Source: Branchinecta lynchi (Eukaryota; Arthropoda; Branchiopoda; Anostraca; Branchinectidae). Taken from it: 64,000 bases of DNA. A program made the position numbers and the translations under genes. The stretch's first letter is position 1. Every line of letters starts with the position of its first letter. Shown one piece after another: positions 52,778 through 62,500 of the stretch. The notes under the pieces were generated by a model. That model was given only the letters and a program-made list of their open reading frames with translations. It had not been told where the DNA came from and searched no databases. The DNA lies in the NCBI GenBank assembly GCA_023053575.1, contig JAKZAP010000004.1, positions 1,156,861-1,220,860 of the forward strand, written 5' to 3'.

Positions 52778-53219
52778 CGGGCTAGAGTTTAATAGAATTA
52801 CTTATTTGCTAGGGCTAAAATGATTCAGGTTTAGTTTAAGTTGTTCAGTCGACTGGAAATTTAGTTATCATTTTTATTGGAGGTAAGATTAATAGAGTTG
52901 TGTAACCGATAGGGGTTAAAAAAGGCTGTTGCAGTTTAATTCATTCAGCCGACGGGAGAAAATCCAGTAATTTTTTTACTTTACTTTATCATTTTATTAG
53001 GGCTAGACATTAGTAGAAATATTATTCGCTAGGGCTAATGAGAGGCTATTGTAATTTAAATCCGTCAGCCGACGGAAGGAAAGTCGGTATTTTTTATTGC
53101 GGCTAGAGATTATTCGAGTGATTTAGTAGCGTCGGGTTAAAGGAGATTGTTGTAGTTCAAATCGTTCAGCCGACGGGAAAAAATTTAATATTTTTTTTTA
53201 TTCTAGTTTATCATTTTGT
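52778..53219 (+). repeat. Tandem array of four units of about 101-120 bp
   Basis: Units start with GGGCTAGA(G/C)-like text at 52778, 52879, 52999 and 53101. Each contains TCAGYCGACKGGA (52847, 52947, 53065, 53168), a short palindromic core such as CAGTCGACTG or CCGTCAGCCGACGG. A fifth, partial unit reappears at 53334 after an inserted fragment of the dispersed repeat family. Confidence 0.8.
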
Positions 53220-53230
53220 TTTTGAAATCC

Positions 53231-53327
53231 CAAAACATAAGTGGAGGGATACCTATGACATCGCAAAAGTTGTCCGTCTGTCTGTCTGTAAGCAGGATAA
53301 CTCTCGAAGGGAATGGGATATTTTGGT
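53231..53327 (+). repeat. Dispersed repeat family, copy D (first 97 bp only)
   Basis: CAAAACATAAGTGGAGGGATACC, ATGACATCGCAAAAGTTG, the CCGTCTGTCTGTCTGT run and GATAACTCTCGAAGGGAATG match the heads of copies A and C, then the match stops. It is embedded in the tandem array. Confidence 0.75.
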
Positions 53328-53453
53328 TTTTATGGGATTAGAGATTAGTAGTGTTATGTAACACTAGGATATGGCAACACTGCAAGAACCGAAGAAGAGG
53401 TTGCTGTTTCGATACCGACGGATTTTACGTAGCTAACTGGTTTTCTCTTTTCA

Positions 53454-53586
53454 GCTGGAAGAGGGTTACAACCCAGATACTGTATGGCGATATCCCAGGA
53501 GATAAAACAACTGACTTCCCCTGTGTTCAAGAAAGAGTTGGACAACCTGAATGATGAAGATTCAGTTTCAGAAACGATTCAAGGTA
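53454..53586 (+). CDS. Candidate host exon just before the right Polinton
   Basis: TTTTCTCTTTTCAG precedes and GTAATTC follows a 133-nt segment open in one frame, encoding EIKQLTSPVFKKELDNLNDE and then DSVSETIQ. It does not look like DH sequence and its phase does not obviously follow the exon at 47761, so it may belong to another transcript or be chance. Its donor lies only 34 bp from the end of the Polinton protease gene. Confidence 0.3.
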
Positions 53587-53619
53587 ATTCTTTTTTTCAA
53601 ACATTTTATTTCACAACGA

Positions 53620-54141
53620 TTAATATTGATACGACACTGTCTCACATGTACTGTCACTACAATACGGGGTTAACGTTTTAAAAGAAATCTTAAATAAACT
53701 ACTCATTATAGCTTCACTCAAAAAATCATTAAACAAAACATCGTCACTGTACAAATTAATAATTGCTTGAAATGAAACTTGGCGTAATCGAAGCAATACA
53801 AATACTAAGCAATGAAACCCACAGGATTGAGTGGACTCGTCTTGAATGATACGCTTGTTTTGTGTAATAAACTTAAATTGGGAAACAAAAGTTGCAATAT
53901 AGTTCCACTGTTGATAATCTCGTCCATAAGAGTCTAGAATTTCCAGATGATCCTTGTCGGTCAATAATATAGCCGTCCAGTGTCCAACGAGAATACTTGA
54001 GGGGCTCGTATTAACAATAAAAGCTGCTGGATAACTTTTAATGTTTAGCGACATTAAATAGTCGCAAGGTAGACAATCGGTCTGCACAAGCCGTGCAACC
54101 GGATCCGTTTTCAGGATTGACAGTACTTGCTCTGTGTTCAT
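53620..54141 (-). CDS. PRO: Adenain-like cysteine protease, 173 aa
   Basis: Polinton maturation protease of the adenovirus C5 family with a complete triad. His54 (VGHWTAILL), Asp70 (LEILDSYG) and Cys107 (QSCGFHCLVF) are spaced as in adenain. It would process virion precursors during assembly. The ATG overlaps the stop of the major capsid gene by 4 bp, so the two are probably cotranscribed. It is the last gene of the minus-strand block. Intact, in contrast to the left element. Confidence 0.93.
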   Translation of the reverse strand: MNTEQVLSILKTDPVARLVQTDCLPCDYLMSLNIKSYPAAFIVNTSPSSILVGHWTAILLTDKDHLEILDSYGRDYQQWNYIATFVSQFKFITQNKRIIQDESTQSCGFHCLVFVLLRLRQVSFQAIINLYSDDVLFNDFLSEAIMSSLFKISFKTLTPYCSDSTCETVSYQY

Positions 54142-55403
54142 GGTGAAACCGGACAGAAAATGCTTCCATCCGAACCAATTTCGAGGAACGTTTCCTGGAA
54201 CCCAATCACGACTAAAGTCACTGAGGAGGTGAGAGCCGTATTAAAGGTCATATCCAGTCGTAATGTCCCTTCTTTGATGAGGGCCAGATCCGCCGTCCCA
54301 CTAATGTCAAAGCACATCAAAGCAGTGTCCTTTTTCCATCGTTCATACGAGATTCCATTTTGAAAATTGGGGTCGTCACTTAACCCGCGTTGGGTCATTT
54401 CGTAAAGCAAACGATAATTACTGTCTGGAAAGGTTAAACTGTAAATAGGAAGACCGTTTACTTTTAGATTGAGAGCATTTAACCCAAAGAGTTCAAAATT
54501 AAAAGGACTTGCACGATAGTCACCCATTTGACTAGATGATTTAATTAATCCCACGAGAAGCTTACTAGGCAGTTGACCAAAGCTCGTCAAGTTGCTATCG
54601 GAAAACGTAATCGTACCCGATGGTATATTCCTACCTGTCGAGCTCATTTTAGGGAACATCAGCTTTACTAAACTCCCGCTTGCTTTCAGCTTCTCAATGG
54701 CCAAACTAAGAGAGGAAATGATGCATACTTTGCGTATATGCAGCGTGACTTCCATGATGTTTACTTCACAGTCTGGAGCTGAAGCACCCGTTTTTCGGAG
54801 CACAAATTTCGACGGTGTTGGGAACAGCTTCAAATCGATCGTCAACCCTGGTGGAATGAATTGTCCGATATTGAAAAATTCATTATTGAGATGACCCACC
54901 ACATGCTGGATAGACGTCGTTGCTTCGGTAAGTTTTTCATCTAATGCTCCGTCATCGCTTGGAAAGAATAATATATTGCTTCCCCTCGTAAGTTTCGTCG
55001 AATAAGGCGTCATCAGCGTGTAGGATGCAAAGGCTGTGTACGGGCTGAGATTGTTCCCCGAACTCACAAGTGTTTCGTTAATGTGGACTTGTGTATTCTG
55101 AAATAACGAATTCAGGACACCTCCATCATCATAAGATGTGTGATCTGATGCGACAACGGCTTCTCTGTCGACAGATTTGACCACCTTCAGTTTAACCTGT
55201 ATCAAAGAATCTCGAAGATCCATATAATAATTTTCATTTGTTGTAAATCGAAAATGAATTGGAGAGCCAGACGATACAGGTGTCACTGGATAGATGGGTT
55301 CCCAGTAGGCTGATTTAACTGAGACATCACAATTTGGGCTGGAAAAGTAGTCAAGGGCCGAAGATATTGATGGCACACTATCTTGTGTAGGTAGAAAACT
55401 CAT
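54138..55403 (-). CDS. MCP: Double-jelly-roll major capsid protein, 421 aa
   Basis: Matches the Polinton/adintovirus major capsid family often labelled 'F54H12.2-like' in animal genomes. Recognisable text includes SAYWEPIYPVTPVSSGSPIHF near residue 32, MDLRDSLIQVKLKVV, LNSLFQNTQVHINETLVS, YTAFASYTLM, and a C-terminal half with LKVNGLPIYSL and DISGTADLALIKEGTLRLDM. The length suits the family. The protein would trimerise into the hexagonal capsomers of an icosahedral particle. The frame is unbroken. It lies 4 bp after the small basic protein gene and overlaps the protease gene. Confidence 0.9.
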   Translation of the reverse strand: MSFLPTQDSVPSISSALDYFSSPNCDVSVKSAYWEPIYPVTPVSSGSPIHFRFTTNENYYMDLRDSLIQVKLKVVKSVDREAVVASDHTSYDDGGVLNSLFQNTQVHINETLVSSGNNLSPYTAFASYTLMTPYSTKLTRGSNILFFPSDDGALDEKLTEATTSIQHVVGHLNNEFFNIGQFIPPGLTIDLKLFPTPSKFVLRKTGASAPDCEVNIMEVTLHIRKVCIISSLSLAIEKLKASGSLVKLMFPKMSSTGRNIPSGTITFSDSNLTSFGQLPSKLLVGLIKSSSQMGDYRASPFNFELFGLNALNLKVNGLPIYSLTFPDSNYRLLYEMTQRGLSDDPNFQNGISYERWKKDTALMCFDISGTADLALIKEGTLRLDMTFNTALTSSVTLVVIGFQETFLEIGSDGSIFCPVSP

Positions 55404-55406
55404 TGT

Positions 55407-55835
55407 TCACTGAATGCCGAAAAAATCCACTTTGCTTAACTGTCGTTTCTTCGGTGGTCTTGACGTTAGCTTAGCTCGCGGTAAACTGATTTTTTTCCGT
55501 CGTTTCGCTCTTTTTAAGCCTGTTCCACTCTGTCTCACTTTCTCAGTTATATTTTTCACCTTATGTCTTATATTTTCTTTCAGAGACGCACCAAAATCCT
55601 TTCCGCCCTCAAAGTCCTGCATCGTTCGGGAAGCAACCTCGCTGGCGGCGGGCATCACAAATCGTCTCACCAAAGGTAAGGCAAACCTCATCATTTTACC
55701 AAAAAAGTCAGAAAAGGCGCCATAACCTTGTTGCGGACCGGTCCGGCCCGAATAATATTGGAGGCCACGGCCTTGTTGCAAGGTTTGAGCAAAGCATTCG
55801 ACCGACGGACAGACAAATGATCTTTTTTCATGCAT
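55407..55835 (-). CDS. Small basic virion core/membrane-active protein, 142 aa
   Basis: The order of features is typical of the pVI/pX-like proteins next to Polinton capsid genes. A Gly/Gln-rich head (GRGLQYYSGRTGPQQGYGAF) is followed by a short amphipathic segment (SDFFGKMMRFALPLVRRFVM) and a strongly basic tail (KRAKRRKKISLPRAKLTSRP). A Gly-Gly site (FEGGKDFG) could be a protease cut site. The start overlaps the end of the minor capsid gene by 8 bp. A role in binding DNA or breaching membranes is inference from composition and position. Confidence 0.7.
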   Translation of the reverse strand: MHEKRSFVCPSVECFAQTLQQGRGLQYYSGRTGPQQGYGAFSDFFGKMMRFALPLVRRFVMPAASEVASRTMQDFEGGKDFGASLKENIRHKVKNITEKVRQSGTGLKRAKRRKKISLPRAKLTSRPPKKRQLSKVDFFGIQ

Positions 55836-56631
55836 CTTTTTTGAAATGCACAGTCAACGATATAATGCCTCGGTTGATCGGTATGATCTTACCTTTCTCA
55901 GTTCTAAAGGAGAAATGAACAATTTCAATGTTTTTATTGCTTATATCGTGGTAGATCAAGGGCTGTATCGAATAGCTCATAACATCATCATTGGTCGTTT
56001 GCCGTGGCAAGACACGTAAAATAGGGGCTGTCGTGTTGCCTACACGAGAACGCTGTACAAAGTCGCTGTAAACATAAATCGAATTCCAGGCAAATTGCAG
56101 TCCAGCTACTAGAGATCCCTCTATCCCAAAATCTCTTTGAAGAGTACTCGTTATGTCAATGTTTACCGTATTTTTTTCGAAGCCAAGCACTTCTCGTAAT
56201 GCATCACTGAGTACCACGGTTTCATTTGCTTTAAGACCCATGATAAAGACTTTCTTAAATTTAGAGTTGTAGGCAAATTTAACCCCACCCGGCGTAAATA
56301 CTAAATTGTTTATATCTTTTACTACCTCTTCGACCGAATTATATTTTTTCTGAGTGGGTAAGCGGATATGTGATATTAGCATTCGTCCATTGGGTTCTAA
56401 AATGTTACTGGCTGTAGTTGCTCGTCTTATTTGAATCGAATATTCGTTATCATGTCGAAGACTATCGAACGAGTTTGTCAAGTGAAAAGAGACCAAGGCT
56501 ACTTTCCAACCTTCGTTTTCTAAGTTAATAGGTGGCGACAGCTTGGTTAAAAAATCAGCAATTTTATTCGTTCCATCATACACGGGATCAGAAACATCTG
56601 AATTAAATGTAACGTAAAACGAATCAGACAT
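55828..56631 (-). CDS. mCP: Minor capsid (penton-like, single jelly-roll) protein, 267 aa
   Basis: Polinton minor capsid family. Recognisable features are the N-terminal FYVTFNSDVSDPVYDGTNK and FLTKLSPPINLENEGWKVAL, and a C-terminal half with NSIYVYSDFVQRSRVGNTTA, PILRVLPRQT and IINRGIISLTVHFK-like end text. In the family this protein forms the five-fold vertex. The ATG at 56631 overlaps the integrase stop. Intact. Confidence 0.85.
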   Translation of the reverse strand: MSDSFYVTFNSDVSDPVYDGTNKIADFLTKLSPPINLENEGWKVALVSFHLTNSFDSLRHDNEYSIQIRRATTASNILEPNGRMLISHIRLPTQKKYNSVEEVVKDINNLVFTPGGVKFAYNSKFKKVFIMGLKANETVVLSDALREVLGFEKNTVNIDITSTLQRDFGIEGSLVAGLQFAWNSIYVYSDFVQRSRVGNTTAPILRVLPRQTTNDDVMSYSIQPLIYHDISNKNIEIVHFSFRTEKGKIIPINRGIISLTVHFKKDA

Positions 56632-57676
56632 TTTTTATTTGATCAGCATCAACCCAACTATCAAATTCTGACCCATACGATTGCCAGCGTACCAAGAACT
56701 GACGTTTTCCTGCTCGGGTTCGCTCTTTAAGAATACGTTCGATGGTGTATTCGGTTGGTTCTTGAACTTTTTGCAGCTCTTCTTTATACCACGATCCCAA
56801 CACGGGTGAGTCCTGCATATCGACTAGTGAATATGTAAGGGGATCAGTCTGTTGGACGGAATGAATACGAAACAGCTCTTTGCTAAAATTAAATCCTCCC
56901 TTTTCAAATGTATCTTTTGTGCGTGCAACGCGAACTGCTTGACCAGGTTCAAAAACGGGCTTTTGTTTGCGTTTTTTTTCCTTGTCGTACATGAAATCAA
57001 ACAATTCCGGTGTGTTTTGCAGCGTGACTTGATCCGGAGCAACTCCTCCTAATGCCGAGTGGGGGGTTGCATTGTAGGTCTGTACAATCTGGTCGAGCTG
57101 GGGCAGGAACGAAAAAGTATTAAACTGGGTACAGTAGCGAACAATGTAGGCACGAAGTGTTCGAATGACCCGTTCACAAAGGGCTGCTTTTAGGTGACTC
57201 CCTGTATGATAAAGATGAACGCTTCTCGTATCCAGTACGTGTTTGACTTTAGGATTCAGAAATTCAGTCCCACGATCCGTCTGAAGCTTTGAAAGAGGGT
57301 GAAGGACAAGAACGTCGTCTAAAGCAGCAGCCACTGTAGCTCCAGTTTTGTTACGAATGGGTCTTACAAATAGTTTTCGGCTAAACACATCGATGAGGAT
57401 TAGTAGGAAAGTAAAAGGCTTGTTATGTTTTGCGTAGGGACTATCCAGAGTCATTAAGTCTGCCTGCCCAATCTCCCCGGGGTAAAAGGCTAGAAACTGC
57501 CGAAACAGCCTGGGGCGCTGGCGTCTCCTATGTAAAGTATAAGATTCTTTTTCTTCCAGGTAGCGTGTGGCCTCTTCCACGGAAGTTCCAGCAACAGAAG
57601 CTAATTGTCTGGGTGAGGATAAAGCTCCCTGCTGTCCTAAATCGGTGTATTTTTGATTCAAAAGAATGTTCGCCAT
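56624..57676 (-). CDS. INT: Polinton RVE integrase with C-terminal chromodomain, 350 aa
   Basis: DDE integrase with D73 (IGQADLMTL), D134 (LQTDRGTEF) and E169 (ALCERVIRTLR), close to the classical DD35E spacing. An N-terminal HTH-like region (SPRQLASVAGTSVEEATRYL) and an SH3-like stretch (PGQAVRVARTKDTFEKG) flank the core. The last 45 residues form a chromodomain (YTIERILKERTRAGKRQFLV ... SWVDADQI), expected to direct integration to marked chromatin. It starts inside the end of the 259-aa gene. Intact. Probably the source enzyme for this insertion. Confidence 0.94.
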   Translation of the reverse strand: MANILLNQKYTDLGQQGALSSPRQLASVAGTSVEEATRYLEEKESYTLHRRRQRPRLFRQFLAFYPGEIGQADLMTLDSPYAKHNKPFTFLLILIDVFSRKLFVRPIRNKTGATVAAALDDVLVLHPLSKLQTDRGTEFLNPKVKHVLDTRSVHLYHTGSHLKAALCERVIRTLRAYIVRYCTQFNTFSFLPQLDQIVQTYNATPHSALGGVAPDQVTLQNTPELFDFMYDKEKKRKQKPVFEPGQAVRVARTKDTFEKGGFNFSKELFRIHSVQQTDPLTYSLVDMQDSPVLGSWYKEELQKVQEPTEYTIERILKERTRAGKRQFLVRWQSYGSEFDSWVDADQIKNV

Positions 57677-58437
57677 TTGCTTTTCACAAACGACAAGTCT
57701 TGACTTTTGTCTGGTGAGTAATGAGATTTAAAGGTCCTTGTTTTCTTAGAACCACTGCTACCACGTAACTGTTCTTGCGATTCTTCTGCATCGGTGTTTT
57801 GTTCACCCATACTCGCGAAAGATGTATCCATGGATCTTTGAAGTGTACGTTGTGTCAACATTTTTATAGATTTTAAAATATGTTTATTTTTAATAAAACT
57901 CAAGGGCATATGCCTTTGACTTAAAAACGATAAGACGTCTTCGGTTATCACGAGATAGTTTTTTCTGTTCGACACAAGATCGGACAAGAGATCCAAAACA
58001 TTCATCTGTTGTCCAGCAATCACAATCTCTTGGCTCGAAGGGAGAAATTGAATCCCCTCCATTCTTTCCAAATAATCCAGCAGCGCTTTACCGGAAGAGC
58101 GTTGGCTGGCAGGTAGTAGCTGCGAAACTCTACCCTCGTTACTGTCCGACACTGGTGAGTTAAGAGATTGTGAGGGCGTGTCGGTTGTGGGTACAGCTTG
58201 AGATGGATCTGTTTGAGGGTGGGCTGGTGTGTCTTTGAATTCCACAAGTAAAGGTCTTGTCATATCTTTTTTATATTTCTGGAGTCGTGATATAGCAGAC
58301 TGGAACAGCACGAGTTTCTCGTCGTCTGACAGTCTGTCGTCCTTTAAGAAATCCGACACTTCATGCTCAAATCGCTTGGCGGGTTGCAGGGCTGTCTCGA
58401 GAGGAATGAGTTTGTAGGCGCGTGCAGTGGACGTCAT
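57658..58437 (-). CDS. Polinton hypothetical protein, 259 aa
   Basis: Helical N-terminus (ALQPAKRFEHEVSDFLKD, FQSAISRLQKYKKDMTR), Pro/Ser-rich linker, then a folded-looking block GIQFLPSSQEIVIAGQQMN and ITEDVLSFLSQRHMPLSF, and a basic tail. The block resembles in layout the C-terminal 65 residues of 174-1004 in the left element, so the gene is probably shared by both lineages. Its ATG shares an A with the TAA of the preceding gene (TAATG). Function unknown. Position between integrase and ATPase suggests a virion or packaging role. Confidence 0.6.
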   Translation of the reverse strand: MTSTARAYKLIPLETALQPAKRFEHEVSDFLKDDRLSDDEKLVLFQSAISRLQKYKKDMTRPLLVEFKDTPAHPQTDPSQAVPTTDTPSQSLNSPVSDSNEGRVSQLLPASQRSSGKALLDYLERMEGIQFLPSSQEIVIAGQQMNVLDLLSDLVSNRKNYLVITEDVLSFLSQRHMPLSFIKNKHILKSIKMLTQRTLQRSMDTSFASMGEQNTDAEESQEQLRGSSGSKKTRTFKSHYSPDKSQDLSFVKSKWRTFF

Positions 58438-58760
58438 TATCGTGTGACCAGACCAGCCAGCAAACTACCAACAAGAGGAAGCAGAACGGAGAATAGGCCA
58501 CTTCCTTGTTGTATTAATTTTTTTCGTTTTAGTTTCAATCTTTTCTTTTTAGCTAAATCGCGAATTGTCTTTCGGTGTGTACAACATGCCTTTCTGTTGT
58601 CGTCTGGCATAGCAATGTTGCCGGTAGTGACATTTAAACAAAGTTCGCAAATTGTTTTAATAATTTTATCATCTGCATTGGACAAAATTCCTTTTCTCAA
58701 TTTTGGTTTGGCATTGGCTAGAATGCGAATATAAGGTTCCACGTCTTTCAACCGTTGCAT
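58437..58760 (-). CDS. Small basic Polinton protein with C-terminal hydrophobic segment, 107 aa
   Basis: N-terminus of helical type (YIRILANAKPKLRKGILSNA), a CELCLNV segment, a long Lys/Arg run (LAKKKRLKLKRKKL) and a hydrophobic end (GSGLFSVLLPLVGSLLAGLV). This order is a recurring signature of unnamed short proteins in Polintons. The end resembles the QKGGLLPFLIPLAVALG part of the AT-hook protein in the left element. Possibly a virion protein linking DNA and membrane (inference). Confidence 0.65.
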   Translation of the reverse strand: MQRLKDVEPYIRILANAKPKLRKGILSNADDKIIKTICELCLNVTTGNIAMPDDNRKACCTHRKTIRDLAKKKRLKLKRKKLIQQGSGLFSVLLPLVGSLLAGLVTR

Positions 58761-58771
58761 GATTGCTACTG

Positions 58772-59407
58772 TTACTTTTTTCTCTCTGCTTCCGGTAAAT
58801 ATATAGTGATTTCTTTTTCAAACATGTCTCCTACCAGCACAAGATTTTTATCTCGTGCATTCAAATTAATACATAGGTAACCAAACGGTTTGTCGGTCGC
58901 CAACCGAAAACTGTCAAGCAAATAATGTGGATTATGAGGAAACATTTGTTTTGCAAGTACCATAATAGAAGATTGGTCACGAGGCTGTCTAAATAGAAAA
59001 AAATAATTCGTATTAAGACTGATTGTTCTAATGCTTTTTGTCTGCTGGAACAAATTGTGTAACACTAAAATGACAGAGATATTTAAATGATGTGAATTTA
59101 CAGTCCACAAGTCTAAGAGTTCTTGTGACCGACCTTCCAGATGGGAGCTTAAATCATCGAATATTATTAAACTGTGCGGAGGTAAATTTGACAATATATC
59201 TAAGCCTTGACTAAACTGTACATGTGGACTCGTGTGCTTCATAGTCTCGAATTGAGTTTGCCATGTGCGATAACAATAAATCACTTCCTTTGGGGGAGTT
59301 GTCAATAATTGGTCGGCACTAGCGATCAATCGTGCGAGCATGCTCGATTTTCCCGACTGACTTGGGCCAGCAACTATAGCTCGGAATGGTGTTTCTAGCT
59401 GGAACAT
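58772..59407 (-). CDS. ATP: FtsK/HerA-type genome-packaging ATPase, 211 aa
   Basis: Walker A GPSQSGKSSML at about residues 14-24 and Walker B SLIIFDDLSS at about 79-88, followed by a sensor-like VILVLHNLFQQ. This is the standard compact A32-like packaging ATPase of Polintons, adintoviruses and virophages, which would drive DNA into preformed capsids. Length is normal and the frame intact. The corresponding gene of the left element is not in the window. Confidence 0.93.
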   Translation of the reverse strand: MFQLETPFRAIVAGPSQSGKSSMLARLIASADQLLTTPPKEVIYCYRTWQTQFETMKHTSPHVQFSQGLDILSNLPPHSLIIFDDLSSHLEGRSQELLDLWTVNSHHLNISVILVLHNLFQQTKSIRTISLNTNYFFLFRQPRDQSSIMVLAKQMFPHNPHYLLDSFRLATDKPFGYLCINLNARDKNLVLVGDMFEKEITIYLPEAERKK

Positions 59408-59506
59408 GATGCTTATGTCAAGGACACGGAACGACTAAGGCTGTGTTCAACTCGCATCTCTTTTTTGTAATCAACACTTTTATTTACAACTATATCACAT
59501 AAAACA

Positions 59507-62500
59507 CTATACATTCATATTATTTAATTCTTTCTCTTCTTGCTGACGGATTTTATCGATTGAATAATGCCCGAGGGGGATGGTCTGCACGCCGTCCAGT
59601 CGTAGGTACGTCTTGTCTGAAACGCCAGATATACTCAATCGCAGCTGATCTACCGTGTACAGCACTAACCGTTTTGATCGAATAGCACGAAATTTTGTCT
59701 TTACTAATTCACCTTTAAGCACTGAATTTCTATATTTCTCTACCGTTAAATATTTTTTTCACTAAATGCCTTGGTGTGCCTTTGGCGCCATATTTCAACT
59801 GGTCCTGGTACGTCACAGCAACATAAGATTTCGGTGATGTAATAACCAATTCTACAAACCAGTCGCTGCCCAACTCGTTCTTCATGCGTCCTGGTTCATT
59901 TTTAACATTACTTTTCCGTAGCTGTTCATATTCTGGTCCGTCAAAATTTGAAAAATCGATATAAGGCCGTAGGGCAGGTGAGCAAAGATCTGCCACAATA
60001 TCTTTAGTATAAAACACACAAAATAAACTGTCCGTATCAACCATGCAGAGTTTTATGCGTGTGGGGTTGTCTAGTGGTCGTTCTGGGTCGGCATAATAGG
60101 GAACTAGTTCGTCCCAGAATGCTTGTGCCATTATCATTTTCGAAATGGACAGAATCGCCGTGCCCGCTGCGACATGCCCATTAAGGGTGACGTGACGTTT
60201 CTTACGGAAAAATAAAGCAGTTTTCTCGTTGATGATTGTAAATGATGACAAATTCGAGTCTTTGGACAAACGAGATACCGTCTTTTCATCACTGGTTAAT
60301 GAACAGTTTTTGTACTTTCTCACATTCATCAGTGATCTGCCAAAAATAACATTATTCATCAATTTGAATAATTCGGATTTAGTTTTGGAAGATGTTTGAG
60401 CACGTTTCTCTTGAAAATGGTTGATGTAAGGGGTCATGAAAAATTCTTGTTTAAATCGAAGGCATTTAACAATCTTATCCACTACAAAATGATGGTTTAA
60501 GCAAAACCGGAGGTATGTGTGATGAAGGATCACACCTTCCTTAGGATCTAGGCTTGCCAAGACTTTGTCGGCTTCCACCCAAGGAATACGATCGTTTTTA
60601 ATTTTCTGCTTATTGTAAGGGGACAGCATGTCGTAAGTGATTCTCGTTTTAGCTACAGGGAAAGGGAACTGTCGGTATTTATCGTGATATTTAACTGGAA
60701 TTTTACCATTCACTTGGATCATGTACCCATAGGGCCCATTATCTTCGATCGAAAAAAAATCAGGGTAATCCTTGGGTTCAATAAATTCATAATCCGACAC
60801 TGGCATCTTAAACTGACTCATGCACTGAGAGTATAGTCCGTTTTTATCCAAACAAAGACCAAAGCTAGGGTCTGTCGGGTCGTCCGGGTTGCATAGGACA
60901 CGCCTATCCGAGTGAAAAGTCAACCCACCCACCACACTACGCTCTAAGAAATTATATATCTCTTGTGACGTCACCAGTTGAACGGTATGGCTGGCCATTT
61001 TAAGCATCAAGTCATAGGATAACCCTGGCGTAGAAACATAACAATTCACTTCTAAATTATACAAAGACATCACATTATTCGCAAACGTTGAAAACACATC
61101 CCCTAATGCTAATACGTCCGAGCATAGATAAACACGGCAATAATCCCAAAGGTTTTTACAGTGGAACGTGGCCCAAATGGTCTGCGCCAACTGATAATCA
61201 TCTTCGCTCAGATTTTCCTCGGTTAAATCATTATAGAAGTGATCTATGGAAGGTAACTGTGTTTTGTTAAATTTATCCAGTGAATCCATGTATGCATAAG
61301 GAAAAACTCCTTTTTGCGTCAGCAAGTCATACTCGTTTTGCTTTTCAAATTTCTGTCTTAAAATATGAAAACTGTCTGGGTCGTCACTCTTTTGTACTTG
61401 GATCAAGTTTTCGAGACTTTTCGGCAGAAAAGCTAGCGAATCGAAAAACTGCATAGAATAGCGTCTTCGTCTGTCATTTTTCAGTTCTTCCCACGTCATT
61501 TTCAGCGCCAGATATTTTTCGGAACTTTTTGCTATGATGTTGTATTTAAAAGAAAACCCTTCCAAATGAAGTTGACTGATGGCCTCGAAAATGTACTTTA
61601 CATCATAACTGAGGTTATGAAAGGCCACAGGAATAAATCGTTTATGTTTTAATGAGAAGTTACATTTTGAGTGAGCAACCCCTCGGAAATTAGGCCCTCG
61701 TGTCAAATGGCAGTGATCGAGAACTTTCCGTTGGCCTATGGATGCCGGATCCAACACGATTTCTTTTTCACAGATCCAGCACAGTTTAGAATTTAATTTT
61801 TTAAAATCGGTGAGGGACAGTTTAATGTCAAAGTATGTATCGTAAATGATGTCAAGGCATCGCTTGGCGTGAAGCATTAGACTTTTTAATCCTTTCACGT
61901 GACAGTCGAGGCCAATACAATCCTCGTAATGAAGCAACGTTTTGCCCTGTTGAATTACCGCAAAACCAAAGGCACAGGGTCGATGGACACTTAACAGGGT
62001 GGGCTTGGAGGGGTCATTCACTTTAATGAGGACGCTTTCGAAATCGGCTACTATTTTATAGTCCATGGGAATGCGGTGGTGGTAGTTTTTGAATTCTAAT
62101 ATGTTTTTCCCTGGAGCAGGCATGCTCACTACTTGCATTCCATGAATGGAACAGTTGGGGAGATGGTCTTCTAAATCTTTGCTACTTTTCTTTCCCTGTA
62201 AACAAAACGGGCAGTAAAAACGCATTTGCTGTGATTTACTTTTTAATAGCCGACTGACGGACGTGATAGGGAAAAAATGAGCGTAGCGATTTTCAAGTTC
62301 CGTGTACAATAAAAACACATAATACTGGACATGACGAATCGTCGGGACACGAATCGGAAAAATTTTGCGCTCGGTGTCGTCATAATAAAGAACGCAAACC
62401 CCTACACACTGATTTTCTTCCTCCCAACGAGCAATATCTTTAAGATGAATCGGCCATTGGTTCTTAAAGCAGTCAAAAGTCACCGTAGGAAAAATCCCAG

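Noticed and set aside
59507..59722. Separate 71-aa gene between PolB and ATPase
   Set aside because: It starts with GTG, its frame extends upstream into PolB, and its residues look like the missing PolB C-terminus. A frameshift is the simpler reading.
61670..61684. 15-bp identity between PolB coding sequence and the solo end GAGGGGTTGCTCACT at 42881
   Set aside because: A few 15-mer matches are expected by chance in 64 kb on both strands, and here the sequence encodes conserved PolB residues (GVAHSKCN).
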